Shown here: positions 16,868 to 24,510 of the stretch, piece by piece | How the letters are laid out: each line of letters begins with the position of its first letter | Numbering within the stretch: position 1 is the first letter of the stretch | From: a bacterium | GTDB taxonomy: Bacteria > JAMCPX01 | Assembly (NCBI GenBank): GCA_021787665.1 | Contig: JAJYLN010000021.1 | Location: forward strand, 1-44,453 | Length of the DNA: 44,453 bases | Reading direction: 5' to 3' | Made by a program: the position numbers and the translations under genes | The notes under the pieces: model-generated | What the model saw: only the letters and a program-made list of their open reading frames with translations | What the model was told of the DNA's origin: nothing | Databases searched by the model: none

Positions 16868-17155
16868 TGCTGATGGATAAAGGGTTTGCACGGAATTAAC
16901 CCTATCTTTCAACACCTTGTGTTTTTTGCCTTTTAGTCTATTAAGTCCCTTGCGTCAACCAGTTCCGCCACCCAGGCATACCTGTACACCAGACCGTGAG
17001 TCGTTGCCATGGTTTTTGTCAACCACACAGGAATCAAGGCCCCGGTATCTCAGAATAAGAATAATTGACAAAAGACGAATTTAGTTCCCAATATATGTAG
17101 GGATACATGGAAATGGACCGGGATCATAAGAAAAGAATTTGAGCGTGGTGGCATA
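16868..17155. other. Spacer containing a tRNA fragment and a weak promoter
   Basis: No ORF is supported. It holds the 5' half of a tRNA-Leu on the minus strand (16941-16977). It also contains TTGACA at 17065-17070, with AATATA (17090-17095) 19 bp downstream, a possible weak promoter for the sigma-54 activator at 17156. Confidence 0.4.
16941..16977 (-). pseudogene. 5' half of tRNA-Leu(UAA), ending at the anticodon
   Basis: Read on the minus strand from 16977, the sequence gives a canonical tRNA-Leu 5' half: acceptor strand GCCTGGG, TG at 8-9, D arm GCG-GAACTGGTTGA-CGC, A26, anticodon strand AGGGA and loop CTTAA with anticodon TAA. The next bases (TAGACTAAAAGG) are not the expected AATCCCT, and no complement of the acceptor stem (CCCAGGC) follows nearby. 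It is therefore a fragment that breaks exactly at the anticodon, as expected from recombination in the anticodon loop. I looked for an intron 3' exon nearby and found none. Confidence 0.6.
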
Positions 17156-18490
17156 ATGGACTTCCACAGATACCTCCCGGCCATCCTCAATAATCTCTCG
17201 AAAAGCATCAAGATTATCGATACGAGCAGGAACATCGTTTTTGCGAATACCGTGGCGATAGAAGGGGCTGAAGCAGCAGGTCCGGGCCCGATCGAAGGGA
17301 AAAAATGCTACAGGGTGTTCTGGGGGAAGGAAGGTCCCTGTGCCTGGTGCGGTACGGAAAAGGCCTTATCCACAGGCGAGACTCAGGTCACCAGGGTCAG
17401 ACACGATGGCGGTAATGCATTCAGATTCCTCGAGATATCGTCCTATCCCCTGATGGACGATGACGGCCATGTCGAATTGGTCATGGAAGTCGTCAAGGAC
17501 ATTCTGGGCTATCAACCGGAGCTCAGGGATATGTCGCCCTTGAAGGACATAATCAGCAGGTCTGACGCCATGCTTCCGGTGTTTGACGCAATCCTCAGGG
17601 TAGGCCAGACCGATGCGCCGGTGCTGATCCGGGGAGAGACCGGTACCGGAAAAGAGCGCGTCGCACATGCGATACACCAGATAGGACGTCGTAAGAGCCG
17701 GCCGTTCATAATCGTAGACTGCGGGGCTATCGTCGAGACACTGTTCGAATCCGAGCTCTTCGGGCACGAAAGAGGGGCGTTTACCGGGGCAAATGCGCAG
17801 TTGATTGGAAGGATCGAGCAGGCCGATGGGGGCACTCTCTTCCTCGACGAGATAGGGAACATCTCGACCACCGTACAGGCGAAGCTCCTGAGGGCCCTCC
17901 AGGAAGGCGAGTTCGAAAGGGTCGGGGGGAGAAAAATACTGAAGGCAAACGTGCGGGTCATAGCTGCGACGAACGTCAACATAGAGAATGCCATCATTGA
18001 GAAAAAATTCAGGGAAGACCTCTTTTTCAGACTCAATGTCGTGCCGATTGTTATACCGCCGCTCAGAGAAAGGCTGGAAGATATACCCCTGCTCGCCAAG
18101 CATTTTCTCGATTTGTTCAGCGTAAGGCACAGAAAGGGAGTGAAAGGGATAACGCAGGGGGCCTTGAGATTGCTCATGGGCTACCGGTGGCCCGGCAATA
18201 TCAGGGAACTCGAGAACGTCATCGAGAGGGCCGTCATTATGGCAAAGAAGAGCACCCTCTGGACTTCCGATCTGCCGGACTCGATTACCCATACTGTTCC
18301 GTCGTCGCTCATGGTCGACAGGCCGCTGAGCGAAAACCTGAGAGAGGCGGAGATAAAATACCTCAGGGAAGTCCTGACCAAGTACATGGGACACAGCGGT
18401 ATGGCAGCCCGGCGCGCAGGGATCGGAGAGAGGACGCTGCGGCGGAAGATGAGGGAGTATTCCCTGGAGCTCAAGGACTTCCGGAAATGA
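17156..18490 (+). CDS. PAS-domain sigma-54-dependent transcriptional activator
   Basis: The 444-residue protein has an N-terminal PAS domain (1-118), AAA+ domain (130-370) and Fis-type HTH (about 405-440, MAARRAGIGERTLRRKMREY). Walker A is GETGTGKE (160-167), GAFTGA is intact (207-212), and Walker B is LFLDEIGN. The PAS domain holds Cys51, Cys62 and Cys65 in a CYRVFxGxxxPCxxC pattern that recurs in PAS sensors of anaerobes and may bind a metal or sense redox. There is no receiver domain, so it senses its signal directly. The start codon has only a weak ribosome binding site. Its target is unknown; the next gene downstream is debris. Confidence 0.9.
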   Translation: MDFHRYLPAILNNLSKSIKIIDTSRNIVFANTVAIEGAEAAGPGPIEGKKCYRVFWGKEGPCAWCGTEKALSTGETQVTRVRHDGGNAFRFLEISSYPLMDDDGHVELVMEVVKDILGYQPELRDMSPLKDIISRSDAMLPVFDAILRVGQTDAPVLIRGETGTGKERVAHAIHQIGRRKSRPFIIVDCGAIVETLFESELFGHERGAFTGANAQLIGRIEQADGGTLFLDEIGNISTTVQAKLLRALQEGEFERVGGRKILKANVRVIAATNVNIENAIIEKKFREDLFFRLNVVPIVIPPLRERLEDIPLLAKHFLDLFSVRHRKGVKGITQGALRLLMGYRWPGNIRELENVIERAVIMAKKSTLWTSDLPDSITHTVPSSLMVDRPLSENLREAEIKYLREVLTKYMGHSGMAARRAGIGERTLRRKMREYSLELKDFRK

Positions 18491-18601
18491 AGGCCACCTC
18501 AATCGACATTGCCTTCATTCGGCTGATCAGGTAGTGATGAAAAAACGTAGGAAGGCCGGCATTCCGGAAGGCAAGCTTCAGAAGGGGCCCGAATACTATG
18601 T

Positions 18602-18957
18602 GAAAAAGCCCGGGAAGACGGCCGGGGAGCGGTGACCATATCGATGGACATGACGGAGATGCACAGGGCACGGGAAGCGCTCAGGAAAAAGGAAGAGGAA
18701 ACGAGGCGCCTGAACCAGGAGCTCGAGCAACGGGTAAAGGAGCGCACCGCGGACGTGAGAAAGACTATCTGACCCGGGTACGCAAGGCGACACAGCGCAT
18801 GGGGGGGCTCATCGACGACCTCGAGGTCCTCAAGAGGATCAAATCGAGCGAAAGTACAAAGAGTATACCGGTCGTGGTCCTGAAAGAGGTCGCGGACAAC
18901 GCGGCGTTCGGGATACGGTATATCCGCACGAAGAGAGAGACGGATAAACCTAAGTGA
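18602..18957 (+). pseudogene. Debris of a PAS/hybrid histidine kinase
   Basis: Three kinase pieces lie in a row with the parts between them missing. First, the end of a PAS domain and a linker coiled coil (DGRGAVTISMDMTEMHRARE ... ELEQRVKERTADV), readable from 18602 to 18772. Second, after a frame change at about 18760, part of a HisKA second helix (KDYLTRVRKATQRMGGLIDD). Third, fused directly, a receiver fragment (LEVLKRIKSSESTKSIPVVV), ending at TGA 18957. The H-box, ATPase domain and phospho-Asp are gone. A 32-codon frame at 18537-18635 overlaps its start and is probably chance. This is a once complete hybrid kinase reduced by nested deletions. Confidence 0.7.
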
Positions 18958-19174
18958 CCATGATACCCCCCGTGGCGGACGGTATGACGTTCGTCCGCGA
19001 AAGGCCCGGGGCGCGTGTAAGATTTGTCTTGTATTATTCTCAAAATGTGCTTTACAATCAGACCGACCCATAGTATGAGGTTACCTGAGAGGTGTCATCG
19101 GGGTGTCCTGGACGTCACGGTGAAACGAAGAATAATAGATGCAGAAGCATCGTAAAATAAAAAGGAGGAGAAAG
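18958..19174. other. Non-coding leader region of the SWIB gene
   Basis: No ORF is supported. It contains the promoter at 19029-19058 and implies a transcript leader of about 110 nt before the SWIB start. I see no recognisable riboswitch in it. Confidence 0.4.
19029..19058 (+). promoter_or_regulatory. Sigma-70-like promoter of the SWIB gene
   Basis: TTGTAT (19029-19034) and TACAAT (19053-19058) are separated by 18 bp in a locally AT-rich stretch. Confidence 0.5.
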
Positions 19175-19453
19175 ATGGTAGCGAAGAAAAAAGTTTCAAA
19201 GAGAAAGCCGAACCCAGAATTCATGAAGCCGTTGAACATCAGCGAGGAGCTGGCGGTAGTTGTGGGTAGCAGGCCAATCCCGAGGACCGAGGTAGTGAAG
19301 AAGCTGTGGGCGTACATCAAGAAGAACAGGCTCCAGGACACGAAGAACAAGAGAAACATCAACGCTGACGAAAACCTCAGGGCCGTGTTCGGAGGAAAGA
19401 GAACGGTTTCGATGTTCGAGATGACGAAGCTCGTGAGCAAGCACCTCAGTTAA
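19175..19453 (+). CDS. SWIB/MDM2-domain DNA-associated protein
   Basis: The 92-residue protein has a basic N-terminal tail (MVAKKKVSKRKPNPEF) and a SWIB domain (PLNISEELAVVVG ... RTEVVKKLWAYIKKNRLQD ... DENLRAVFGGKRTVSMFEMT). SWIB domains are best known from eukaryotic chromatin remodellers. Bacterial versions, alone or fused to topoisomerase I in chlamydiae, are thought to bind DNA or condense chromatin. ATG 19175 follows AAGGAGGAG (19162-19170). The gene has its own promoter and a strong terminator, typical of an abundant small nucleoid protein. Confidence 0.92.
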   Translation: MVAKKKVSKRKPNPEFMKPLNISEELAVVVGSRPIPRTEVVKKLWAYIKKNRLQDTKNKRNINADENLRAVFGGKRTVSMFEMTKLVSKHLS

Positions 19454-19489
19454 TCGAATCCATCAGCGTTTTATTATCACGCTACTGCA

Positions 19490-19520
19490 GCAACAGCCCC
19501 GCCGATGGCGGGGCTGTTGC
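19490..19520 (+). terminator. Strong hairpin terminator after the SWIB gene
   Basis: GCAACAGCCCCGCC (19490-19503) pairs perfectly with GGCGGGGCTGTTGC (19507-19520) across a GAT loop. The following sequence (ATACTTGTCCTT) is only moderately T-rich, but a 14-bp GC stem 37 nt after the stop codon is convincing. Confidence 0.75.
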
Positions 19521-19620
19521 ATACTTGTCCTTATCGGCCCCTCTTCGATCGCTGAGATTGCAGGGGAAGAAGTTTGTGAAGAAAACCTGCTTCCTTCCTC
19601 TGTAGCTGAATAATCCCCTC

Positions 19621-19661
19621 TTGCATTGTCTGCACGGTTCTGATATTGATAAAAGAATCAA
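19621..19661 (+). promoter_or_regulatory. Promoter and operator candidate of the second acyl-CoA operon
   Basis: TTGCAT (19621-19626) is 17 bp from TATTGA (19644-19649), a weak promoter. Overlapping the -10 is TTGATAAAAGAATCAA (19646-19661), with the same half-sites and spacing (TTGAT-N6-ATCAA) as the palindrome at 5379-5394. The -35 is also the same hexamer as in the minus-strand operon. A repressor bound here would block the -10. Confidence 0.5.
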
Positions 19662-19668
19662 AAAATCT

Positions 19669-19688
19669 CTGTCCATACATACGGACAG
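19669..19688 (+). repeat. Short hairpin just before the ribosome binding site
   Basis: CTGTCC (19669-19674) and GGACAG (19683-19688) form a perfect stem with an 8-nt loop, 5 nt upstream of the AAGGAGG (19694-19700) of the acyl-CoA dehydrogenase gene. It could stabilise the mRNA end or serve as a second operator. Confidence 0.35.
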
Positions 19689-19705
19689 GGAGCAAGGAGG
19701 AGTCC

Positions 19706-20842
19706 ATGACCGATGTTTTTTTGAGCGAGGCACAGGAGAAGCTCCGTGAGCAGGCGAAGGAGTACATGGCGAAAGAGGTGATACCTGCCGCCGAGAAGAT
19801 CGACAACGACGACGTTATCCCGGAAGCGCTCGTCAAGAAGCTTCTCGGCCCTCCCCTGCGGCTGACCGGGATCTCCGTGCCGAAGGAGTACAACGGCATG
19901 GGCGCGAGTACGATCGATGCGTGCGTCGTTGCAGAGCAGGTCGGTTACGCCTGTCCCGCGCTGATTCCCCTCATGGAGATCGCACAGCTCTTCGTACACG
20001 GTCTCCTGTACGGGGGCACCGAGCAGCAGAAGAAGCGGTACCTCCCGAGGCTCGCGGAAGGGATGGTCGGTTGCTACGCGCTGACCGACGAGGGCCCGGG
20101 CTCCGACCCTGCCGGCATGAAGTCCACGGCCACGAAGAAGGAGGACGGCTACGTGCTGAACGGCAGGAAGCGGCTCGTGACCTTCGCGGACATCTCGGAG
20201 TTCTACATCGTCTTTGCAAAGACCTCCCCGGAGAAGGGGGGCAAGGGCATCAGCGGCTTTGTCCTCGAGGGCAAGCCCGAGGGGTTCGTCTTCGAGAGCC
20301 ACGCACGGACGATGGGACTCAGGGGGCACCGGGCGTTCAACGTACTGCTGGACGACTTGTTTGTCCCGGCGCAGAACCTCCTGGGCAAGGCCGATGAGGG
20401 CCTTCGGCTCGCGCTGGAGATTCTCAATACGACCCGGATAAGCCTCGCTGCCGGCTTTGTCGGTCTCGCGTCCGCTGCCTTCGATGCGGCCGTGAAGTTT
20501 GCAAAGCAGCGGGTGATAGGCGGAAGGCCGGTGATCGAAAACCAGGCCGTGGCCTTCCCCCTGGCCGAGCTTGCGGCGCGGATAGACGCAGCGCGGCTCC
20601 TTACCTACCGCGCCGCTGCCATGCACGACAAGGGCCTGAAGCACAAGAAAGAGACTTCGCTGGCGAAGTTCTACGCCGGGGAGACCCTCATCCAGTCGGT
20701 GGAAGTCGCGAGCAGGACGCTCGGTGCCTACGGCGCCTCGCCGGATTACCCGGTCGAGCGGTATCTGAGAGACGCCTTCTCCTGGATCGCCGCACAGGGC
20801 ACGGTCGAGGTCCAGAAGCTCGTCGTCTCGAGAGAGCTGTGA
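19706..20842 (+). CDS. Acyl-CoA dehydrogenase family protein lacking the canonical catalytic Glu
   Basis: The 378-residue protein has the normal acyl-CoA dehydrogenase order: helical N domain, beta domain with the FAD-contact segment CYALTDEGPGSDPAG, and C-terminal helices with YPVERYLRDAFSW. The usual catalytic base in YEGT is replaced (IAAQGT, Gln). The alternative position used by isovaleryl-CoA dehydrogenase also lacks Glu (LNTTRISLAAG). The enzyme may therefore use another base or not act as a dehydrogenase. ATG 19706 has AAGGAGG 5 nt upstream; the frame is open further back but crosses the operator. Its stop overlaps the thiolase-like start (TGATG). Confidence 0.88.
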   Translation: MTDVFLSEAQEKLREQAKEYMAKEVIPAAEKIDNDDVIPEALVKKLLGPPLRLTGISVPKEYNGMGASTIDACVVAEQVGYACPALIPLMEIAQLFVHGLLYGGTEQQKKRYLPRLAEGMVGCYALTDEGPGSDPAGMKSTATKKEDGYVLNGRKRLVTFADISEFYIVFAKTSPEKGGKGISGFVLEGKPEGFVFESHARTMGLRGHRAFNVLLDDLFVPAQNLLGKADEGLRLALEILNTTRISLAAGFVGLASAAFDAAVKFAKQRVIGGRPVIENQAVAFPLAELAARIDAARLLTYRAAAMHDKGLKHKKETSLAKFYAGETLIQSVEVASRTLGAYGASPDYPVERYLRDAFSWIAAQGTVEVQKLVVSREL

Positions 20843-22035
20843 TGAAGCGGGTGGGAATTGTCGGTGTGGGCACCACGCAGTTCAGGTCCAGGTGGACGGA
20901 GAAGACCTACTTCGAACTGGCGTTCGATGCGGTGAAAATGGCGCTGGAGGATGCCGGCGCTGCGAAGGAGCAGATAGACTGCGTGGTGTACGGCATCTAC
21001 AACGACTTCTTCGAGAGACAGTTTCAGCCGGACCTGTTTGTCCACGACTACCTCGGCATGGCACCGAAGCCCGGGATACGGGTGTCGACCGGAGGAGCTA
21101 CCGGCGGGAGCGCGCTGAGCGCCGGGTTCGCACAGGTGGCATCCGGGCTCTACGACGTGTGCCTCGTCGTCGGGGTGGAGAAGTCCGCAGACTGCCTCGA
21201 TTACGAGAGCGGTAAATCGAGTCCGGAGGTGCTGAAGGCGATATCCTATACCGCGGACATGACGTACGAGCAGCCTACCGGCCGGACAGCGGCCGGATCG
21301 TTCGCCCTGACCACCATCGCGCACCTCGAGAAGTATGGGAACCCCACGGAGCTCCAGATGGCGAAAGTCTCCGTGAAGAATCATACGAACGCGTTACTCA
21401 ACCCGGTATCCCAAAGTCCCATCGCACTGACCGTGGACGACGTCATGAAGTCGCCCATGATAGCGTACCCGTTCAAGCGGTATGACAACTGTCTGTACTC
21501 GGAGGGCTCCGCGGTGCTCATACTCGCGTCCGAGGATGCCGCGAAGAGGTTCAGGAAGCAGCCCGTATGGATACAGGGGATTGGTGCTGCGCTGGACTGG
21601 GCGATCATCGGCAACAGGAAGGATCTGTACAGCTTCGAGTCGAGCAGGATAGCCGCAAAGAAGGCGTACACGATGGCAGGCATACAGCATCCTTTGGAAG
21701 AGATAGACCTGGCCGAGCTGCACGATGCGTTCACCGGCACGGAACTGATCGCCTACGAGGACTGCTTCTTCTGCGAGGAGGGGCAGGGCGGCAGGTTGAT
21801 CGACGACGGCATTGTCGAGGCGAGCGGCAAGCTGCCCGTGAACGTGAGCGGAGGACTGATAGGGTGCGGTCATGCCGTTGGTGCGACCGGCATCATGCAG
21901 ACGAACGAAATCGTTCTTCACCTGAGGGGTGAGGCCGGCAAGCGGCAGGTCGCGGGCGCTCGGACCGGGCTCGTTCAGAGCATCGGGGGCCCCGGCGCGG
22001 CATGGACGGTGTGCCTGGTGCTGGAAAGGGAGTAA
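20842..22035 (+). CDS. SCP2/thiolase-like protein lacking the nucleophilic Cys (copy 3)
   Basis: This 397-residue SCP2-type thiolase-superfamily protein has Gly85 in STGGATGGSALSAGF where the nucleophilic Cys should be. Unlike the two minus-strand copies it keeps the HDAF motif (ELHDAFTGTEL) and a GHAVGATG version of the GHP motif. The C-terminal Cys is Ser/Ile (QSIGGPGA). It could bind and polarise an acyl-CoA but not form the usual acyl-enzyme. The STGGATGG loop is nearly the same as ATGGTTGA in copy 1, so those two are related. ATG 20842 overlaps the upstream stop by one base; GTG 20839 is possible. The DUF35 partner follows 5 nt after its stop. Confidence 0.86.
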   Translation: MKRVGIVGVGTTQFRSRWTEKTYFELAFDAVKMALEDAGAAKEQIDCVVYGIYNDFFERQFQPDLFVHDYLGMAPKPGIRVSTGGATGGSALSAGFAQVASGLYDVCLVVGVEKSADCLDYESGKSSPEVLKAISYTADMTYEQPTGRTAAGSFALTTIAHLEKYGNPTELQMAKVSVKNHTNALLNPVSQSPIALTVDDVMKSPMIAYPFKRYDNCLYSEGSAVLILASEDAAKRFRKQPVWIQGIGAALDWAIIGNRKDLYSFESSRIAAKKAYTMAGIQHPLEEIDLAELHDAFTGTELIAYEDCFFCEEGQGGRLIDDGIVEASGKLPVNVSGGLIGCGHAVGATGIMQTNEIVLHLRGEAGKRQVAGARTGLVQSIGGPGAAWTVCLVLERE

Positions 22036-22040
22036 TAAGC

Positions 22041-22586
22041 ATGGACAAACAGACTTTCCTAACATGGGCGGGCAGGAACGCACGGCGCATCGGCGTGAAG
22101 AAGGATCTTGTCGTTCAGGCGTTCGAGAAGGCAATGACCTCGCAGGCTGGCCCGGACGCCCCGTTCGAGGTGCCGGACACGATGCATATCAATATGAGGT
22201 ACTCGTACGGGGGGCAGTCGAGGTTCTTCAGGGAGATATTCGAGAACAAGAGGCTCATGGGTACCCGGTGCAGCGCGTGCAGCAAAGTGTTCTGTCCGCC
22301 GCGCACGAACTGTCCCCACTGCTACGGCCGGACGGAGTGGGTCGAGCTCCGGGGAACGGGCAAGATCCTGAGCTATACGACCGTATACTTCGCCACGTCG
22401 TCCTATATCAAGCAGGTGCCGTACATCGTCGCGTACATAAAGCTCGACGGGGCGGACACCGCAATCCTCTCCAATGTGGAGATGAAGGACATCGGGAAGG
22501 CGAGGGTTGGTATGGAGGTAAAGGTCGTATTCCGCAACCAGAGGGACGGCAGGATCACGGACATCTATTTCAGGGAGAACGGGTGA
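22041..22586 (+). CDS. DUF35 Zn-ribbon/OB-fold acyl-CoA-binding protein (copy 3)
   Basis: The 181-residue protein has a longer N terminus (about 60 residues including TFLTWAGRNARRIG) than the other DUF35 copies. A helix (QSRFFREIFENKRLMG), a zinc ribbon (RCSACS and NCPHC) and an OB fold ending near DIYFRENG follow. I start at ATG 22041, which follows GGGAG and the TAA of the thiolase-like gene; a frame to 22002 exists but lies inside the upstream gene. Expected to form a complex with thiolase-like copy 3. Confidence 0.88.
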   Translation: MDKQTFLTWAGRNARRIGVKKDLVVQAFEKAMTSQAGPDAPFEVPDTMHINMRYSYGGQSRFFREIFENKRLMGTRCSACSKVFCPPRTNCPHCYGRTEWVELRGTGKILSYTTVYFATSSYIKQVPYIVAYIKLDGADTAILSNVEMKDIGKARVGMEVKVVFRNQRDGRITDIYFRENG

Positions 22587-22611
22587 GCCCGGGACCGGGG
22601 AGCATCGCGCA

Positions 22612-23196
22612 TTGAGCAGGAGCCTGTTCGACAGAATAGCCCCTGTGTACAACTTGTTCTTCGGCTATCAGGTGCGCTCGTTCAGGACGATCCTCTCCAG
22701 AGCGGGAAGGCACATTATCATACCCCCGAATGCACGCGTACTCGATATAGGCTGCGGCACCGGGGCACTCGCCTTCTGCCTCCACGAGAGGGGCTACCGG
22801 GTCACGGGCGTAGATGTCTCGTCGGGGATGATAGACAGGGCAAGAAAGAAGCACAGGAATACCGGCGTACGGCTCGTGGTGGGCAATGCACTGGAAGGAC
22901 TGCCGTTCCACGACAAGGACTTCGACCTGGTTATGGCGTCCTATGTGGCGCACGGGATGGGGCCGGCAGCGCGGCAGGCGTTCTACCGGGAGGCGCGTCG
23001 CCTCGCGACGAAGCAGGTGATTTTCCAGGACTACAACGAGAGGAGGAAGCTGCTCTCGGACGCCGTGGAGTGGCTCGAGGGCGGGAACTATTTCCATTTT
23101 GTCCTGCATGCAGAGGAAGGGATGCGGGGCGTGTTCAGCAGCGTTGAGGTCCGCTCCTTTGCGTCACAGGTAGCTTGGTACATCTGCACCCCCTGA
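22612..23196 (+). CDS. Class I SAM-dependent methyltransferase
   Basis: The 194-residue protein has motif I VLDIGCGTGALAF (about 44-56), the acidic end of strand 2 in VTGVDVSSGM, and an LPFHDKDFDLVMASYVAH motif. This is the Methyltransf_11 fold; the substrate is unknown. The start is TTG 22612, with GGGGAG (22597-22602) 9 nt upstream, and it gives the usual SRSLFDRIAPVYN start of this group. It lies 25 nt after the DUF35 gene in the second acyl-CoA operon, so a lipid or CoA-linked substrate is possible. Confidence 0.82.
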   Translation: MSRSLFDRIAPVYNLFFGYQVRSFRTILSRAGRHIIIPPNARVLDIGCGTGALAFCLHERGYRVTGVDVSSGMIDRARKKHRNTGVRLVVGNALEGLPFHDKDFDLVMASYVAHGMGPAARQAFYREARRLATKQVIFQDYNERRKLLSDAVEWLEGGNYFHFVLHAEEGMRGVFSSVEVRSFASQVAWYICTP

Positions 23197-23203
23197 GTCG
23201 TAC

Positions 23204-23813
23204 ATGTCCTTTACGATCGAAAAGTTCGAAGACATCGAGGTCATCAAGGCCTCGGTGACCCATTTTCATAGGCCCGTGTTCTTCGTCTACGCCTTTTCCT
23301 TCGGCAGCGTGCTCATCGATACGGGATTTGACCGCTCGAAGGCACAGGTGCTGCCCGGTAGCATACCTTCCCGGCAGGGTGATATCGAAGTGATCCACGC
23401 GCCGGGGCACAGCCACGACCATAAGGTGTTCTACGTCAAGGACAGGGGCTGGCTGTTCTCAGGAGACGTGTTCTTGTCGGAGCACCTGAAGTACGTGCGG
23501 GACGATGAAGACATGCCTATTACCATTGCTACCCTGCAGGACCTGCTGAAGCTCGATTTTGAAGTCATGTTCGATGCGCTCGTCGGGCCCGTTGTGCACG
23601 GCAGGATGGCCATAAGGAACAAGCTGGATTTCCTGATGGAGAAGATGGCTGTCAGAAAAGTCCCTCCGCGACAGGGGGCTGGGCATACGGGGTATAACGA
23701 GGCAGGTGTTCGGCAGGGAAGGCTTCCTCACGGCGGTCAGCAGCGGCCATTTCTCAAAGCTCAACTTCACGAAATCGCTGCTCGGCATGACGAAATATCC
23801 CGCATCGACCTGA
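23204..23813 (+). pseudogene. Metallo-beta-lactamase-fold hydrolase with internal deletion and frameshift
   Basis: The N-terminal strand (VLIDTGFDRSKAQV) is followed directly by IEVIHAPGHSHDH and GWLFSGDVFLSEH. The 60-70 residues that should lie between them, including the HxHxDH metal motif, are missing (junction about 23340-23385). Later, at the CCC of 23662-23664, the frame slips. In the plus-one frame the expected C terminus appears (LRDRGLGIRGITRQVFGREG, then GHFSKLNFTKSLLG) and ends at TGA 23811. In the uninterrupted frame the last 60 residues are nonsense. With no metal site this cannot be a working hydrolase. Confidence 0.82.
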
Positions 23814-23850
23814 CCGGCCATAGCGCATGGTCGATACCAGTAGGGACTGA

Positions 23851-24510
23851 TTAATACGTCCCGGGATGGCAGAGCCTGATATAGGAGACCTGTCTTCCGG
23901 TGCTGCCGGCCCTGTAGGAGTGGAAGCCGCCGGAACAGTGCGTGCATAGCCCCACAGCAGACAGGTGACTCGCCGGAATCCCGGCGGCCTCCATCTGTCG
24001 CAGGGCTATCGCTGTCGTGTCGAGCAGACCCTTTCCCGCGGATGTCTGCCGAAATACGCCCCTGAGGTCCGTTACCCGGGCGATACTATCGGTCACCTCT
24101 GCCCCGACCTCGTAGCAGTTCCTGCAGATCGCCGGGCCTATCGCGGCATACAGATGCCCGGGGGCGGCCGCATAGGCTGTGCACAGCCTCTCGATAGCAC
24201 CGGAGATCACCCTGTTTGCGAGTCCCCGCCACCCCGCGTGTATCGCTCCGATCGCGCTGACGTCCGGGTCGTAAAAGAGAATCGGCAGACAGTCAGCGGT
24301 CTTTATGCCGATCGCTATTTCCGGGATGTTGGTCAGCATCGCATCGGCTGTTTGCTGACGGTCCAGGGTCGTGTCATCGATGACCATGACGATGTTCGTG
24401 TGCCGCTGCTGGAGGAGCACGACGTCCGGCGGCGTTGCAGTCTGTGCGCTGCCGAAGCCGTGGTCTATGCCGGTAAAGCTGCCGAGGAGCCTATCCCTGA
24501 TGGATCTCAT
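23851..24510 (-). CDS. pgeF: Peptidoglycan editing factor PgeF (laccase-domain, YfiH family)
   Basis: The 219-residue protein carries the family's metal and active-site motifs: QQRHTNIV, IKTADCLPILF, IGAIHAGWRGL and GPAICRNCYEV. PgeF hydrolyses misincorporated amino acids from UDP-MurNAc precursors; the family was earlier annotated as polyphenol oxidase. The start at ATG 24510 lies inside the end of the pseudouridine synthase gene (20-nt overlap), so the two are co-transcribed and probably coupled. It is the last gene of the minus-strand GntR-led cluster and converges on the metallo-hydrolase pseudogene. Confidence 0.92.
   Translation of the reverse strand: MRSIRDRLLGSFTGIDHGFGSAQTATPPDVVLLQQRHTNIVMVIDDTTLDRQQTADAMLTNIPEIAIGIKTADCLPILFYDPDVSAIGAIHAGWRGLANRVISGAIERLCTAYAAAPGHLYAAIGPAICRNCYEVGAEVTDSIARVTDLRGVFRQTSAGKGLLDTTAIALRQMEAAGIPASHLSAVGLCTHCSGGFHSYRAGSTGRQVSYIRLCHPGTY

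Noticed and set aside
16300-16941. Group I intron in the tRNA-Leu
   Set aside because: I found neither a 3' exon with the acceptor complement CCCAGGC nor a recognisable intron core in the sequence that follows the tRNA half.
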